The translations under genes and the position numbers were made by a program. Shown here piece after piece: positions 18,701-26,152 of a stretch of 64,000 nucleotides of DNA (position 1 is the stretch's first letter; each line of letters starts with the position of its first letter). Under the pieces are notes generated by a model. The model was not told where the DNA came from. It was given only the letters and a program-made list of their open reading frames with translations, and searched no databases. The DNA comes from Hymenobacter arizonensis. GTDB taxonomy: Bacteria; Bacteroidota; Bacteroidia; Cytophagales; Hymenobacteraceae. The stretch is from assembly GCF_900115775.1 (NCBI RefSeq), contig NZ_FOXS01000004.1:451220-515219 (forward strand), in the 5' to 3' direction.

Positions 18701-19073
18701 TCACGGTTACCTCGGCCAGTTCAGTGGTGGCGTCGCTCAGCTTCTGGTCAAAGCGAAAGTTTTGGCCCAGGGCCAAGTTGATGCCTTCGCGGTTCACGTC
18801 TTTGTAGCCGACGAAGGTGACGCGGACGGAGTAAGGACCGCCCACGCGCATGTTTTGAATGTTGAAGCGGCCGTCGGAGTTGGTCGGGGCCACGTACTGC
18901 GTGTTGGTGGGAGTATGTACAGCGATGACGGTGGCCCCGGGCAGGCCCTCTCCTTTGCTATCGGAAATCACCCCGCTCATGGCCGCCGTGGTTGTACCCT
19001 GGCTCCAGCCTAGGTGGGCGGTGAAGAGCATCAACGCCACCAAAAAAAAGTAGCGTAAACGTAAATTGTTCAT
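15798..19073 (-). CDS. Oar-like TonB-dependent outer membrane receptor, second copy
   Basis: The protein has 1091 residues from the ATG at 19071-19073; the frame stays open further upstream but the signal peptide MNNLRLRYFFLVALMLF...GWSQ fixes the start. Order: signal peptide, regulatory beta domain, plug (SRSFQDFTRLTPQANGNS, PISLDAIQEFQVVIAPYDVRQG), barrel ending in QFGARYLF. The first 170 or so residues are almost the same as in the receptor at 11119-14664, while the barrels differ strongly, so the pair arose by duplication with either fast barrel change or later exchange of the N-terminal part. A short Ala-Pro repeat (APAPAPA) sits in an extracellular loop region. The DUF4397 lipoprotein follows 33 bp downstream. 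Confidence 0.9.
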   Translation of the reverse strand: MNNLRLRYFFLVALMLFTAHLGWSQGTTTAAMSGVISDSKGEGLPGATVIAVHTPTNTQYVAPTNSDGRFNIQNMRVGGPYSVRVTFVGYKDVNREGINLALGQNFRFDQKLSDATTELAEVTVSGRRDPVMNAGRTGASTTVQREQIERLPTISRSFQDFTRLTPQANGNSLSGRNGRFNNIQIDGASNNDLFGLGNSGTPGGQAGTQPISLDAIQEFQVVIAPYDVRQGRFSGGGINAVTRSGTNEFSGSAFVFGRNQNTAGKSPTPDPATGQRTKLAEFSDYQTGFRLGGPVIKDKLFFFVNGEITRRTAPLLFRPANVVDGANETGSNIVSFVNTTQLQEISNILRTRYGYDAGSFGEINAETRSNKAFARLDWNISQDHQLTLRHNFVDASDDNINRSQTNFRFGNNGYRFVSKTNSTVMELKSRFGNRYANNLLLGYSRIRDARAINGALFPSVTINFGANTVVAGSERSSTQNRLDQDIIEITNNFNVFAGKHVLTFGTNNEIFRFDNLFVNDAAGRYDFPDLATFRNGVGIPNSNNINNYRYRQNYALPGGKPTANFGAAQFGVYAQDEYNLTDNLRLTAGVRLDVPFYFNKPSYNKLVDSTFAISNEQGPSYDVRTDRLPKSRVQVSPRLGFNWDARGDQSLQLRGGVGIFTGRPAYVWISNQYGGTGVDFAGYDRTGSGAPRLATVVPDSISRLDARASKGSIAVTDREFRNPQLLRTNLAVDYRLPLGIVATVEGIYSKTFNDVLPQDINLKNATGTLPGDGRPVFPAGNAPAPAPANSPNRFRNTRDFNNVILLTNTSQGYQYSVTGELKKTFDGGLFASAAYNYGQSRDLYSGTSSVAVSTWEFNPHVSGPNNLPLSYSNFDLRHRVLGSFSYRKAYAKNFATTISAFYNGQSGTPFSYTYFGTDINNDGGNPSGSSNDLIYIPRSQDEILLVTDNVNDRRTQAQIWNELNSFIENDAYLSKNRGKYAARNAPRTPWQHRVDMRLMQDIFMTVGSKTHTLQLTLDVTNVGNFLNNDWGRDYFVANQNFGLLRFQGLEGTGGRPTFSYGTGTSATPTEAYQVSQLSSRWQAQFGARYLF

Positions 19074-19117
19074 ACAAAAAAGGTTAGTGGAAATTGTGAG
19101 CGTGATGGAAAACGAGT

Positions 19118-19125
19118 CAAAGGTA
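19118..19125 (-). promoter_or_regulatory. -7 box candidate for the second receptor
   Basis: TACCTTTG on the minus strand, 45 bp before the start codon, at the same spacing as the box before the paralogue. A second TACCTTTG lies at 19200-19207, which could give an additional upstream start. Confidence 0.5.
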
Positions 19126-19218
19126 AGGCGGTGGGGAGGAGCCGACATTACGGCTATTTTACTATTTAACTTATTCGGCACACTAAACCGTTTATGCCGC
19201 AAAGGTACTAGGCTAATC

Positions 19219-19854
19219 TCATAATTGAGGCCGGACAGCACGAATAAAACGACTTAAGTAATAGTCAGATTCTAAGCTGTTTTCTACTACTCCCAAGGAG
19301 GTTGAGGCGTGAATAAAGTCCACTCCCTCATCATCAACCACGGTTACCAGGCCCACATGGGTAATGGTGCGGCTCCCGGGCGAGGCCCCAAAAAAAACCA
19401 AATCGCCGGGGCGCAACTCTGTGGTCCGTACGGGAATACCCCACACGGCCTGTTCGTTGGATGAGCGGGGGATGCTAACGCCGGCTTCGCCGAACGACAG
19501 CTGCAGCAGGCCCGAGCAGTCGAGGCCCAGGCGCGTAGTGCCGCCGTAGAGGTAGGGAGTGCCTTGGTAGGAGCGGGCCGTCTCAATCACGGAGGCCAGG
19601 GTGCCGGTGGCGTTGCCCGTGCGCAAGGGGCGCTTGGTAACAACCTTTGTTCGAGCGCCGCTGCTAGTGGTGCCGATGGTTTTAGATTTGCCCGTGGGGC
19701 GGCTACTGGAGTAGCGGCCGGTCTTCTTCAGGCGTACCATTTCGCGAGCCGAGCGGTACTGGCCGTCGCGGTAGTTTAGTTTGCGGTTGCAGCCGGCTAG
19801 CACGAGCAAAGTCAGCAGCAGCACCGGTAGTATCTTCGTTGTCACCCTCCCCAT
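19219..19854 (-). CDS. NlpC/P60 family lipoprotein (C40 peptidase)
   Basis: The protein has 211 residues from the second possible ATG. The first ATG (19863) would overlap a TAnnTTTG promoter box at 19861-19868, so I prefer 19854, giving MGRVTTKILPVLLLTLLVLAGC with a lipobox Cys. A basic, Ser/Thr-rich linker leads to the NlpC/P60 domain from about residue 85: YLYGGTTRLGLDCSGLLQLSF holds the catalytic Cys, ITHVGLVT the His, and FIHAS the third polar residue. Such enzymes cut peptide bonds in peptidoglycan stems in the periplasm. It is a single gene, divergent from glcD. Confidence 0.92.
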   Translation of the reverse strand: MGRVTTKILPVLLLTLLVLAGCNRKLNYRDGQYRSAREMVRLKKTGRYSSSRPTGKSKTIGTTSSGARTKVVTKRPLRTGNATGTLASVIETARSYQGTPYLYGGTTRLGLDCSGLLQLSFGEAGVSIPRSSNEQAVWGIPVRTTELRPGDLVFFGASPGSRTITHVGLVTVVDDEGVDFIHASTSLGVVENSLESDYYLSRFIRAVRPQL

Positions 19855-19860
19855 TGGCCG

Positions 19861-19868
19861 CAAATATA
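19861..19868 (-). promoter_or_regulatory. -7 box candidate for the NlpC/P60 gene
   Basis: TATATTTG on the minus strand ends 7 bp before the preferred ATG (19854), so the transcript would begin at or next to the start codon. This predicts a leaderless or nearly leaderless mRNA and decides against the upstream ATG. Confidence 0.42.
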
Positions 19869-19898
19869 GTTTGTGCGGCTTGTTCAGTTTAACCGCCG

Positions 19899-21308
19899 AT
19901 GAATTTCAACGCCCTCACCCCCGAATTAATTGTCGCGTTTGAGGCCATTGTAGGCCCGTCGCACGTCATTACCGCCCAGCGGGCCGAAGCCGATGTGTAT
20001 GCCGATTATGGCCGCGACCACACCGAAGACCTGCACTACGCCCCCGACGTGGTACTGCGCCCGGCCGATGCCGACGAAATTAGCCAAATCATGCGTCTGT
20101 GCCACGAGCACCGCATTCCGGTTACGCCCCGCGGCGCTGGCACGGGCCTGAGCGGTGGGGCTCTGCCTGTGCACAACGGGGTGCTGCTGAGCACCGAGCG
20201 GCTGAATAAAATCGTGCAGATTGACGAGCGCAACCTGCAGGCTACCGTTGAGCCGGGCGTGGTGAACGAGGCATTTCAGAACGCTGTAAAAGAAGTCGGA
20301 CTTTTTTATCCACCCGACCCCGCCAGCAAGGGCAGTTGCTTCCTGGGCGGCAACCTAGCCCACAGCAGTGGCGGCCCCAAAGCGGTGAAATATGGCACCA
20401 CCCGCGACTACGTCCTCAACCTTCAAGTGGTATTGCCCACCGGCGAAATCATTTGGACCGCGGCCAACACCCTCAAAAACTCCACTGGCTACAACCTGAC
20501 CCAACTGATGGTGGGCTCGGAGGGCACGTTGGGCATCATCACCAAAGTTGTTTTCCGGCTGCTGCCCTTTCCCCAGCAAAATATTCTAATGCTGGTGCCC
20601 TTCCGCAAGGAAGAGCAGGCAGCGGAGGCTGTCTCGGCTGTTTTTCGGGCCGGCATCATCCCCTCCGGTATGGAGTTTATGGAGCGCGAGGCCATTGCTT
20701 GGTCTTCCGACTACCTCAATATTCCGCTTGCGCTGCCCGATGATATCACGGCCCACTTGCTCATTGAGCTCGACGGCCAAGACCTGGAGCAGCTCTATAA
20801 AGAAGCTGAGCAAGTCTACGGTGTGCTGGAGAAGTACGATGTGGGCGAAATTCTGCTGGCCGACAATGCCACGCAAAAGGATGAGCTCTGGAAAATCCGC
20901 CGCAACATCGGCAATTCAGTCCGCTACAACTCCGTGTATAAGGAAGAAGACACCGTGGTACCCCGAGCCGAATTGCCCAAACTGCTGAAAGGAGTAAAAG
21001 AAATCGGTGCTCGTTACGGCTTCAAGAGCGTGTGCTACGGCCATGCCGGCGACGGCAACCTCCACGTTAATATCATCCGCGGCGACATCGACGACGAAAC
21101 CTGGAACGTGGGCCTGCGCAAACCCATCTCCGAGATATTTGAGCTGTGCGTGAAGCTGGGCGGCACCATTTCGGGCGAGCACGGCATCGGTCTGGTGCAG
21201 AAAGGATATATCGGCATTGCCCTAGCCGAGACAAACCTAAATCTGATGCGCGGTATCAAAAGCGTATTTGACCCGCATGGTATTCTGAACCCGGGGAAGA
21301 TATTTTAA
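19899..21308 (+). CDS. glcD: FAD-linked oxidase, GlcD/lactate dehydrogenase type
   Basis: The protein has 469 residues. It carries the FAD-binding type-4 domain (PVTPRGAGTGLSGGALP near residue 75, GTTRDYVLNLQVVLPTG near 168, GYNLTQLMVGSEGTLGIIT near 200) and the FAD-oxidase C-terminal domain (VCYGHAGDGNLHVNI near 382 and GTISGEHGIGL near 425). Family members oxidise 2-hydroxy acids such as glycolate or D-lactate and pass electrons to quinone or a partner. No glcE or glcF is next to it, so the one-subunit D-lactate or 2-hydroxyglutarate dehydrogenase type is also possible. A terminator follows. Confidence 0.9.
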   Translation: MNFNALTPELIVAFEAIVGPSHVITAQRAEADVYADYGRDHTEDLHYAPDVVLRPADADEISQIMRLCHEHRIPVTPRGAGTGLSGGALPVHNGVLLSTERLNKIVQIDERNLQATVEPGVVNEAFQNAVKEVGLFYPPDPASKGSCFLGGNLAHSSGGPKAVKYGTTRDYVLNLQVVLPTGEIIWTAANTLKNSTGYNLTQLMVGSEGTLGIITKVVFRLLPFPQQNILMLVPFRKEEQAAEAVSAVFRAGIIPSGMEFMEREAIAWSSDYLNIPLALPDDITAHLLIELDGQDLEQLYKEAEQVYGVLEKYDVGEILLADNATQKDELWKIRRNIGNSVRYNSVYKEEDTVVPRAELPKLLKGVKEIGARYGFKSVCYGHAGDGNLHVNIIRGDIDDETWNVGLRKPISEIFELCVKLGGTISGEHGIGLVQKGYIGIALAETNLNLMRGIKSVFDPHGILNPGKIF

Positions 21309-21360
21309 CTCCTCTCGTTGTTGACTGACAAGCGCGTTGCCTGACGAATCACTTATAAGT

Positions 21361-21397
21361 AAGAAAGCCCCACTGCCAATAGCAGTGGGGCTTTCTT
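21361..21397 (+). terminator. Terminator after glcD
   Basis: A 16-bp perfect stem (AAGAAAGCCCCACTGC with its complement) has a five-base loop, 52 bp after the glcD stop codon, ending in CTTTCTT. Confidence 0.88.
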
Positions 21398-21511
21398 ATA
21401 AATAGTTGAATTTACCCTTGCGCTATAGCCCTGCTTTGGAATCGCTCATCAGGCGAACGGTGGTCGTGTCTGGTAGAGGAGGAGTTGCAAATCAAGCAGC
21501 TGTAGTGTCAT

Positions 21512-23161
21512 CTATGCCACCACTGTCGGCAGCATCTTAGGCACCACCCGTTTTTTGCTAGCCTGCTCATACGCGTAACCAAGTGCCAGCAGCTGTCCCT
21601 CCTGATAAGCTGGACCTACGAATGATATTCCCACGGGCAACCCCAATACTGCTCCCATGGGCACTGTGAGGTGCGGGTAGCCAGCCATGGCGGCTGGTGA
21701 CGAAAAGCTTACTCCCGTCGAGTAGTCGCCATTTACCCAATCGATGCACCAGGCCGGACCGTTGGTGATGCCGACAATGGCCGCGAGCTGGTTGTCACGA
21801 AATAGCTCATCCAGCGCTTTGCGCGATTCCGATACTGATTTCTGCACAGCCGCCTTGTATTTGGCACTGCCCAGCCCGTCGGTTTTTTCCGCATCAATCA
21901 ATATCTCCTGCCCGAAGAAGGGCATCGTTTCGGCAGCGTGGGCATTATTGAAAGCAATAACATCAGCCAAGTTGCGCACTTTAGCTCCCGCGGTGGCGAG
22001 GTATTTATTCACTCCATCCTTAAACTCATACAGCAGCACGTCGAATTCCGCGTCGCCCAGTGGGTTGGTCTTTTTCCCCAAATCAACTTCCACAATAGTG
22101 GCGCCTTTGGCTTTAAGTACCGCAATAGCTTCCTTAAACAACGCGGCCACGGCAGGCGGGCCATTCAAATGCGCTTTCTCAACCCCGAGGCGCTGGCCCG
22201 CTAAGGCGTCTGTTTTCAGGAAGGTGGTATAATCGGCGGGAATAGGACCAGGGTTTGGGAGCTTGGCTGGGTCAGCGGGGTCGGGACCGGCCAGGGCGCC
22301 CAGCAAAATAGCGGCGTCGCGCACGGTACGAGCCATGGGGCCGGCCGTGTCCTGCGTGCTTGAAATAGGAATGATGCCACTCCGGCTCAGCAGGCCCACG
22401 GTAGGCTTGAGGCCCACCAGCGAGCTGCACGACGAAGGCGAGACCACCGAGCCGTCGGTTTCGGTGCCAATGGCGATGGCGCACAGGTTGGTGGCCACCG
22501 CTACTCCCGAGCCGGAGCTTGAGCCGCTCGTGGAGCGGTCGAGGGCGTAGGAGTTGCGGCTTTGGCGGCCCCGGCTGCTCCAGCCGCTCACCGAGCGCGT
22601 GGAGCGGAAGTTGGCCCACTCGCTCAGGTTCGTTTTGCCCAGCAGCACTGCCCCGGCCGCGCGCAGCTTCTGCACAATGAAGGCGTCTTGCTTGGCTTTG
22701 TGCCCGGCTAGCGCCAGGCTCCCGGCTGTGGTCTGCATCTGGTCGCTGCTGTCGATGTTATCTTTAATCAGCACCGGAATGCCGTGCAGGGGGCCGCGCA
22801 GCTTGCCCGCTTTGCGTTCCTGGTCCAGCTTATCGGCAATGGCCAGGGCATCGGGGTTAGTCTCGACAATGGCACGTAGCATGGGCCCTTCTTCGTTAAG
22901 GGACTTGATGCGCTCCAGATACTTTTCGCAAAGGCTGCGGGCGGTTTCAGTTCCCTTGGCCATACGGTCCTGCAAATCGGCCACAGTAGCTTCGTGCAAG
23001 GCAAAGGAATCACCATCGGTAGCATTGCCCGCCGACGCTGTGCTTCCGGAAGTGTCGTTAGACACCTTCTTATCGGTGGTCGATTGACATGCTACCGCTG
23101 GCAGCAAGGCGGCGGTAAGGGCGGCACGGGTGCCGTGATTTAAAAAAAGTCGACGGTCCAT
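21512..23161 (-). CDS. Exported amidase (amidase signature family)
   Basis: The protein has 549 residues. The N-terminus MDRRLFLNHGTRAALTAALLPAVAC looks like a twin-arginine-type signal with a lipobox Cys near 25, so it probably acts in the periplasm as a lipoprotein. A Ser/Thr/Asp linker follows. The amidase domain has the Ser-cisSer-Lys triad: Lys in PVLIKDNIDSSD near residue 134, and the serines in STSGSSSGSGVAVA near 212 and GTETDGSVVSPSS near 235. It would hydrolyse amide bonds of an unknown substrate. Similar exported amidases are common in Bacteroidota. It stands alone. Confidence 0.92.
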   Translation of the reverse strand: MDRRLFLNHGTRAALTAALLPAVACQSTTDKKVSNDTSGSTASAGNATDGDSFALHEATVADLQDRMAKGTETARSLCEKYLERIKSLNEEGPMLRAIVETNPDALAIADKLDQERKAGKLRGPLHGIPVLIKDNIDSSDQMQTTAGSLALAGHKAKQDAFIVQKLRAAGAVLLGKTNLSEWANFRSTRSVSGWSSRGRQSRNSYALDRSTSGSSSGSGVAVATNLCAIAIGTETDGSVVSPSSCSSLVGLKPTVGLLSRSGIIPISSTQDTAGPMARTVRDAAILLGALAGPDPADPAKLPNPGPIPADYTTFLKTDALAGQRLGVEKAHLNGPPAVAALFKEAIAVLKAKGATIVEVDLGKKTNPLGDAEFDVLLYEFKDGVNKYLATAGAKVRNLADVIAFNNAHAAETMPFFGQEILIDAEKTDGLGSAKYKAAVQKSVSESRKALDELFRDNQLAAIVGITNGPAWCIDWVNGDYSTGVSFSSPAAMAGYPHLTVPMGAVLGLPVGISFVGPAYQEGQLLALGYAYEQASKKRVVPKMLPTVVA

Positions 23162-23363
23162 AATTATTGCAAGCCCGCAAAGTCGGGTGGGAGGGAGGCG
23201 CTTGGTTTCGCTGACAATGATACTGCGGAAGAAAAGCCCCTTATTGTTTGAGCTGGAATTATGATAGACTCAAAGAAACGGAGCCAAGGCGAAAGCAGGC
23301 GCGTTGGTTGAAGAATCAAATGCACTTCCCTATGCAGGTCTTGTACCCTCAGCCTTTATAAGC

Positions 23364-23397
23364 AGCAAAGCCAGCCCTGAGCAGGGCTGGCTTTGCT
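23364..23397 (-). terminator. Terminator after the acyl-CoA-binding protein gene
   Basis: The 16-bp stem AGCAAAGCCAGCCCTG/CAGGGCTGGCTTTGCT lies 28 bp beyond the stop codon of the gene at 23426. Confidence 0.88.
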
Positions 23398-23425
23398 ATT
23401 GAAACAACAGATGTGGGAGGGCCGC

Positions 23426-23923
23426 TTACTTCGACTGTTCGCCTTTGAGCATGTCTTCGCCGCCATAAGGTGCTCCGGCCGTGATGTCGCCCTGCAGGCC
23501 GCCTTCGGTGCTTTGGCCGGGGCCATGGTCGGGTTGGCGGGACGTAGTAGTGTTTTCCGAGCGGCTATCGGCTGCTCCGCTGGCAGTGTTATTGGCCTCG
23601 TAAATGGGCAGCTTCTGCGCCGGGGTTTCTTCCGCGCCATCCTCGGCAATGGCCGCGGCCTTGGCCACGTACCGCTGCTTGGCTTCCTCCTCAGATAGGC
23701 CTTTGAATTGGTTCCACGATTCCCACTGAGCCTGCGAGAGACCGGTGGGGCCGTCGGGGTGGTCGGCGGCATTGGGGTCCACTTCGTCGGGGTTCATATT
23801 GACGTCGCCTTCGGTAGCCTGTTTAAATAGGCCATAGAACTCGGTCATATGCTCGGCAGCGGCAGCAGGTGGCAGGTTGTTTACCCGGTCGGCAGCGGCT
23901 TTAAATTGTTCGTCAATGTTCAT
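23426..23923 (-). CDS. Acyl-CoA-binding protein with a disordered C-terminal tail
   Basis: The protein has 165 residues from the ATG at 23921-23923. Residues 1-90 match the four-helix ACBP fold: MNIDEQFKAAADRVNNLP, then MTEFYGLFKQATEGDVN with the Tyr that stacks on CoA, then AQWESWNQFKGLSEEEAKQRYVAKA. In the family this binds long-chain acyl-CoA in the cytosol. Residues about 100-165 are polar, rich in Gly, Glu, Asp and Ser, and probably disordered, which most ACBPs lack. A terminator follows. The adjacent amidase is on the same strand downstream of that terminator and is probably separate. Confidence 0.88.
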   Translation of the reverse strand: MNIDEQFKAAADRVNNLPPAAAAEHMTEFYGLFKQATEGDVNMNPDEVDPNAADHPDGPTGLSQAQWESWNQFKGLSEEEAKQRYVAKAAAIAEDGAEETPAQKLPIYEANNTASGAADSRSENTTTSRQPDHGPGQSTEGGLQGDITAGAPYGGEDMLKGEQSK

Positions 23924-24098
23924 GGAGTGGGAAGGATAGAGAGTGAGTTGAGTAAGAAAGCAATGGCCGAGCTTATTCAAGCCAAGAATGGGCCGGCCGC
24001 GTCAGAGCAAAATCCATAAATGCGGCGATTTTAACGGCATTAACCGCCAAATATGCTGCTATCAATACCGCGAGAGTAGCCTTTAGGTTGCGGGGTCG

Positions 24099-24106
24099 TA
24101 CTTTTG
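24099..24106 (+). promoter_or_regulatory. -7 box candidate before asnB
   Basis: TACTTTTG fits TAnnTTTG and ends 9 bp before the asnB ATG, which would give an almost leaderless mRNA. The match is to a short motif only. Confidence 0.35.
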
Positions 24107-24115
24107 CGAGCTACT

Positions 24116-26020
24116 ATGTGCGGAATAACTGGAGTATTTGCCTTTTCGGAAACAGGTCGTCAGTCCCTGAACAACCTGCAAGCGTCTACCGACGCCATCA
24201 TTCGCCGTGGTCCCGACTCCGAGGGCCACTTCGTATACGACCAGTGCGGGCTGGGCTTTCGGCGGCTGGCCATTCTTGACCTTTCGGCCGATGGCAACCA
24301 GCCCATGTCGGACGCGGCGGGGCGCTACACCATCGTATTCAATGGAGAAATATTCAACTTCCGCGAGTTGCGCGAGAAGCTCGTAAAGCGTGGCTGTAAG
24401 TTCCAGTCTCAGACCGATACGGAGGTTATTCTTCAGCTCTACATCACTGAAGGCCGGGGATTCATTAAAAAGCTGAACGGCTTTTTCGGTCTGGCTATCT
24501 ATGACAAGGAAGAAAACTCCCTTTTCATTGCCCGCGACCGTTTCGGTGTGAAGCCGCTGCTCATTTACCGCGACGAAGACCAGTTGTTTTTCGCCTCAGA
24601 AATGAAGTCGATGATGGCCCTGGGCGTGCCCCGCAAGCTCGACTTCGTAGCCCTGAGCCAGTACCTGCAGCTAAACTACATCCCTGGTCCCGCCAGCATT
24701 TTCAAGGGTGTAAAGAAGCTGCTGCCCGGCCACTACCTCTTTATTAAGGATAATAAGGTGGTGCGCAAGGCGTGGTATAAAATTCCTTACGACCCCAAAA
24801 AGGTTGCAAAAAACAAGCTTAGCTACGAAGAGCAGCAGAAAAAGCTGGTTGAGCTGATGGACGGCGCCGTGCAGCGCCGCCTCGTAGCCGACGTGCCGCT
24901 GGGAGCTTTCCTGAGCGGCGGCATCGACTCCAGCGTTATCACAGCCCTGGCTGCCCGGCACACGCCCCACCTCAACACGTTCAGCATCGGCTTCAAAGAC
25001 GAGCCGTTCTTCGACGAAACCAAGTATGCCAACCTGGTGGCAGCCCGCCACAAGACCAACCACACGGTCTTCTCGCTGACCAACAACGACCTCTACGAGC
25101 ACATTCACGACATGCTCTCGTATTTGGATGAGCCCTTCGCCGACTCCTCGGCCCTGGCGGTGTACATCCTCAGCCAGCGCACCCGCCAAAAAGTTACGGT
25201 GGCGCTGAGCGGCGACGGGGCCGACGAAATGTTCGGCGGCTACAACAAGCACATGGGCGAGTTCAAGGTCCGGCAGGGCGGCTTCAAAGCCGAAGCCGTG
25301 ACAGGACTCGGCTTCCTGTGGGACGTGCTGCCCAAGTCACGTAATTCCTTCATCGGCAACCGGGTGCGACAGCTCCAGCGCTTTTCGCGCGGCATGCAAG
25401 CCGGCGTGAAAGACCGGTATTGGGATTGGGCCTCTTTTGCTTCGTCCGACGAGTCCCGCAGCCTGCTCAGCGCGGCCAGCCGCCGCAAAGTGGGCAAGAA
25501 AGCTGCCATCAAGCGCCGTAAAGACATTCTGGAGCACCTGCACGCCGATGGCGACCTCAACGAGGTGCTGCTCACCGACATGAAACTGGTGCTGCCCTAC
25601 GACATGCTCACCAAGGTGGACCTGATGAGCATGGCCAACTCCCTGGAAGTGCGCACGCCATTCCTTGACTACAAGGTGGTGAATTTCGCCTTCTCCCTGC
25701 CCGTGAGCAGCAAAGTTGACGCCACCATGAAGAAGCGCATCGTGCAGGACGCCTTCCGCTCCGAACTCCCCGTTGAACTCTACGACCGCCCCAAGCACGG
25801 TTTCGAAGTGCCCCTGCTGAAGTGGATGCGTGGCGAGTTGCGTTCTCTAATCGAAGAAGACCTCCTGCGCGACGACTTCATCGAAAGCCAAGGCATCTTC
25901 GATGTAGCGGCCATCCGGGCGTTGAAAACTCAACTCTTCTCGCGTAATCCCGGCGATGTACACGCGCGCATCTGGGGGCTTATTGTGTTCCAAACCTGGT
26001 GGAAACAATACATGGTATAA
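24116..26020 (+). CDS. asnB: Asparagine synthetase, glutamine-hydrolysing
   Basis: The protein has 634 residues. The start at 24116 is set by chemistry: the glutaminase nucleophile must be Cys2 after Met removal (MCGITGVFAF). Residues 2 to about 210 form the class II glutamine amidotransferase domain, and about 240-600 the synthetase domain with the ATP pyrophosphatase loop LSGGIDSS near 265 and SGDGADEMFGGYNKH near 370. It forms asparagine, or in polysaccharide clusters amidates a uronic acid or other sugar acid. It opens the polysaccharide gene set at 24-34 kb, followed by UDP-glucuronate synthesis, which makes amidation of a uronate a reasonable alternative role. Confidence 0.92.
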   Translation: MCGITGVFAFSETGRQSLNNLQASTDAIIRRGPDSEGHFVYDQCGLGFRRLAILDLSADGNQPMSDAAGRYTIVFNGEIFNFRELREKLVKRGCKFQSQTDTEVILQLYITEGRGFIKKLNGFFGLAIYDKEENSLFIARDRFGVKPLLIYRDEDQLFFASEMKSMMALGVPRKLDFVALSQYLQLNYIPGPASIFKGVKKLLPGHYLFIKDNKVVRKAWYKIPYDPKKVAKNKLSYEEQQKKLVELMDGAVQRRLVADVPLGAFLSGGIDSSVITALAARHTPHLNTFSIGFKDEPFFDETKYANLVAARHKTNHTVFSLTNNDLYEHIHDMLSYLDEPFADSSALAVYILSQRTRQKVTVALSGDGADEMFGGYNKHMGEFKVRQGGFKAEAVTGLGFLWDVLPKSRNSFIGNRVRQLQRFSRGMQAGVKDRYWDWASFASSDESRSLLSAASRRKVGKKAAIKRRKDILEHLHADGDLNEVLLTDMKLVLPYDMLTKVDLMSMANSLEVRTPFLDYKVVNFAFSLPVSSKVDATMKKRIVQDAFRSELPVELYDRPKHGFEVPLLKWMRGELRSLIEEDLLRDDFIESQGIFDVAAIRALKTQLFSRNPGDVHARIWGLIVFQTWWKQYMV

Positions 26021-26106
26021 ATGAACTAACTAATTATAGTGATTTATTTTAAACCTAAAGTATAGATATGTCCGTAAGGGCTTCGGCAGGTTGAGTCGCT
26101 AACCAC

Positions 26107-26114
26107 TAAATTTG
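26107..26114 (+). promoter_or_regulatory. -7 box candidate before ugd
   Basis: TAAATTTG fits TAnnTTTG, 38 bp before the ugd start codon, in an AT-rich stretch between asnB and ugd. Confidence 0.35.
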
Positions 26115-26152
26115 CTCCATATAAACTGTAACCCCTACGTCGTAGGCATCTT

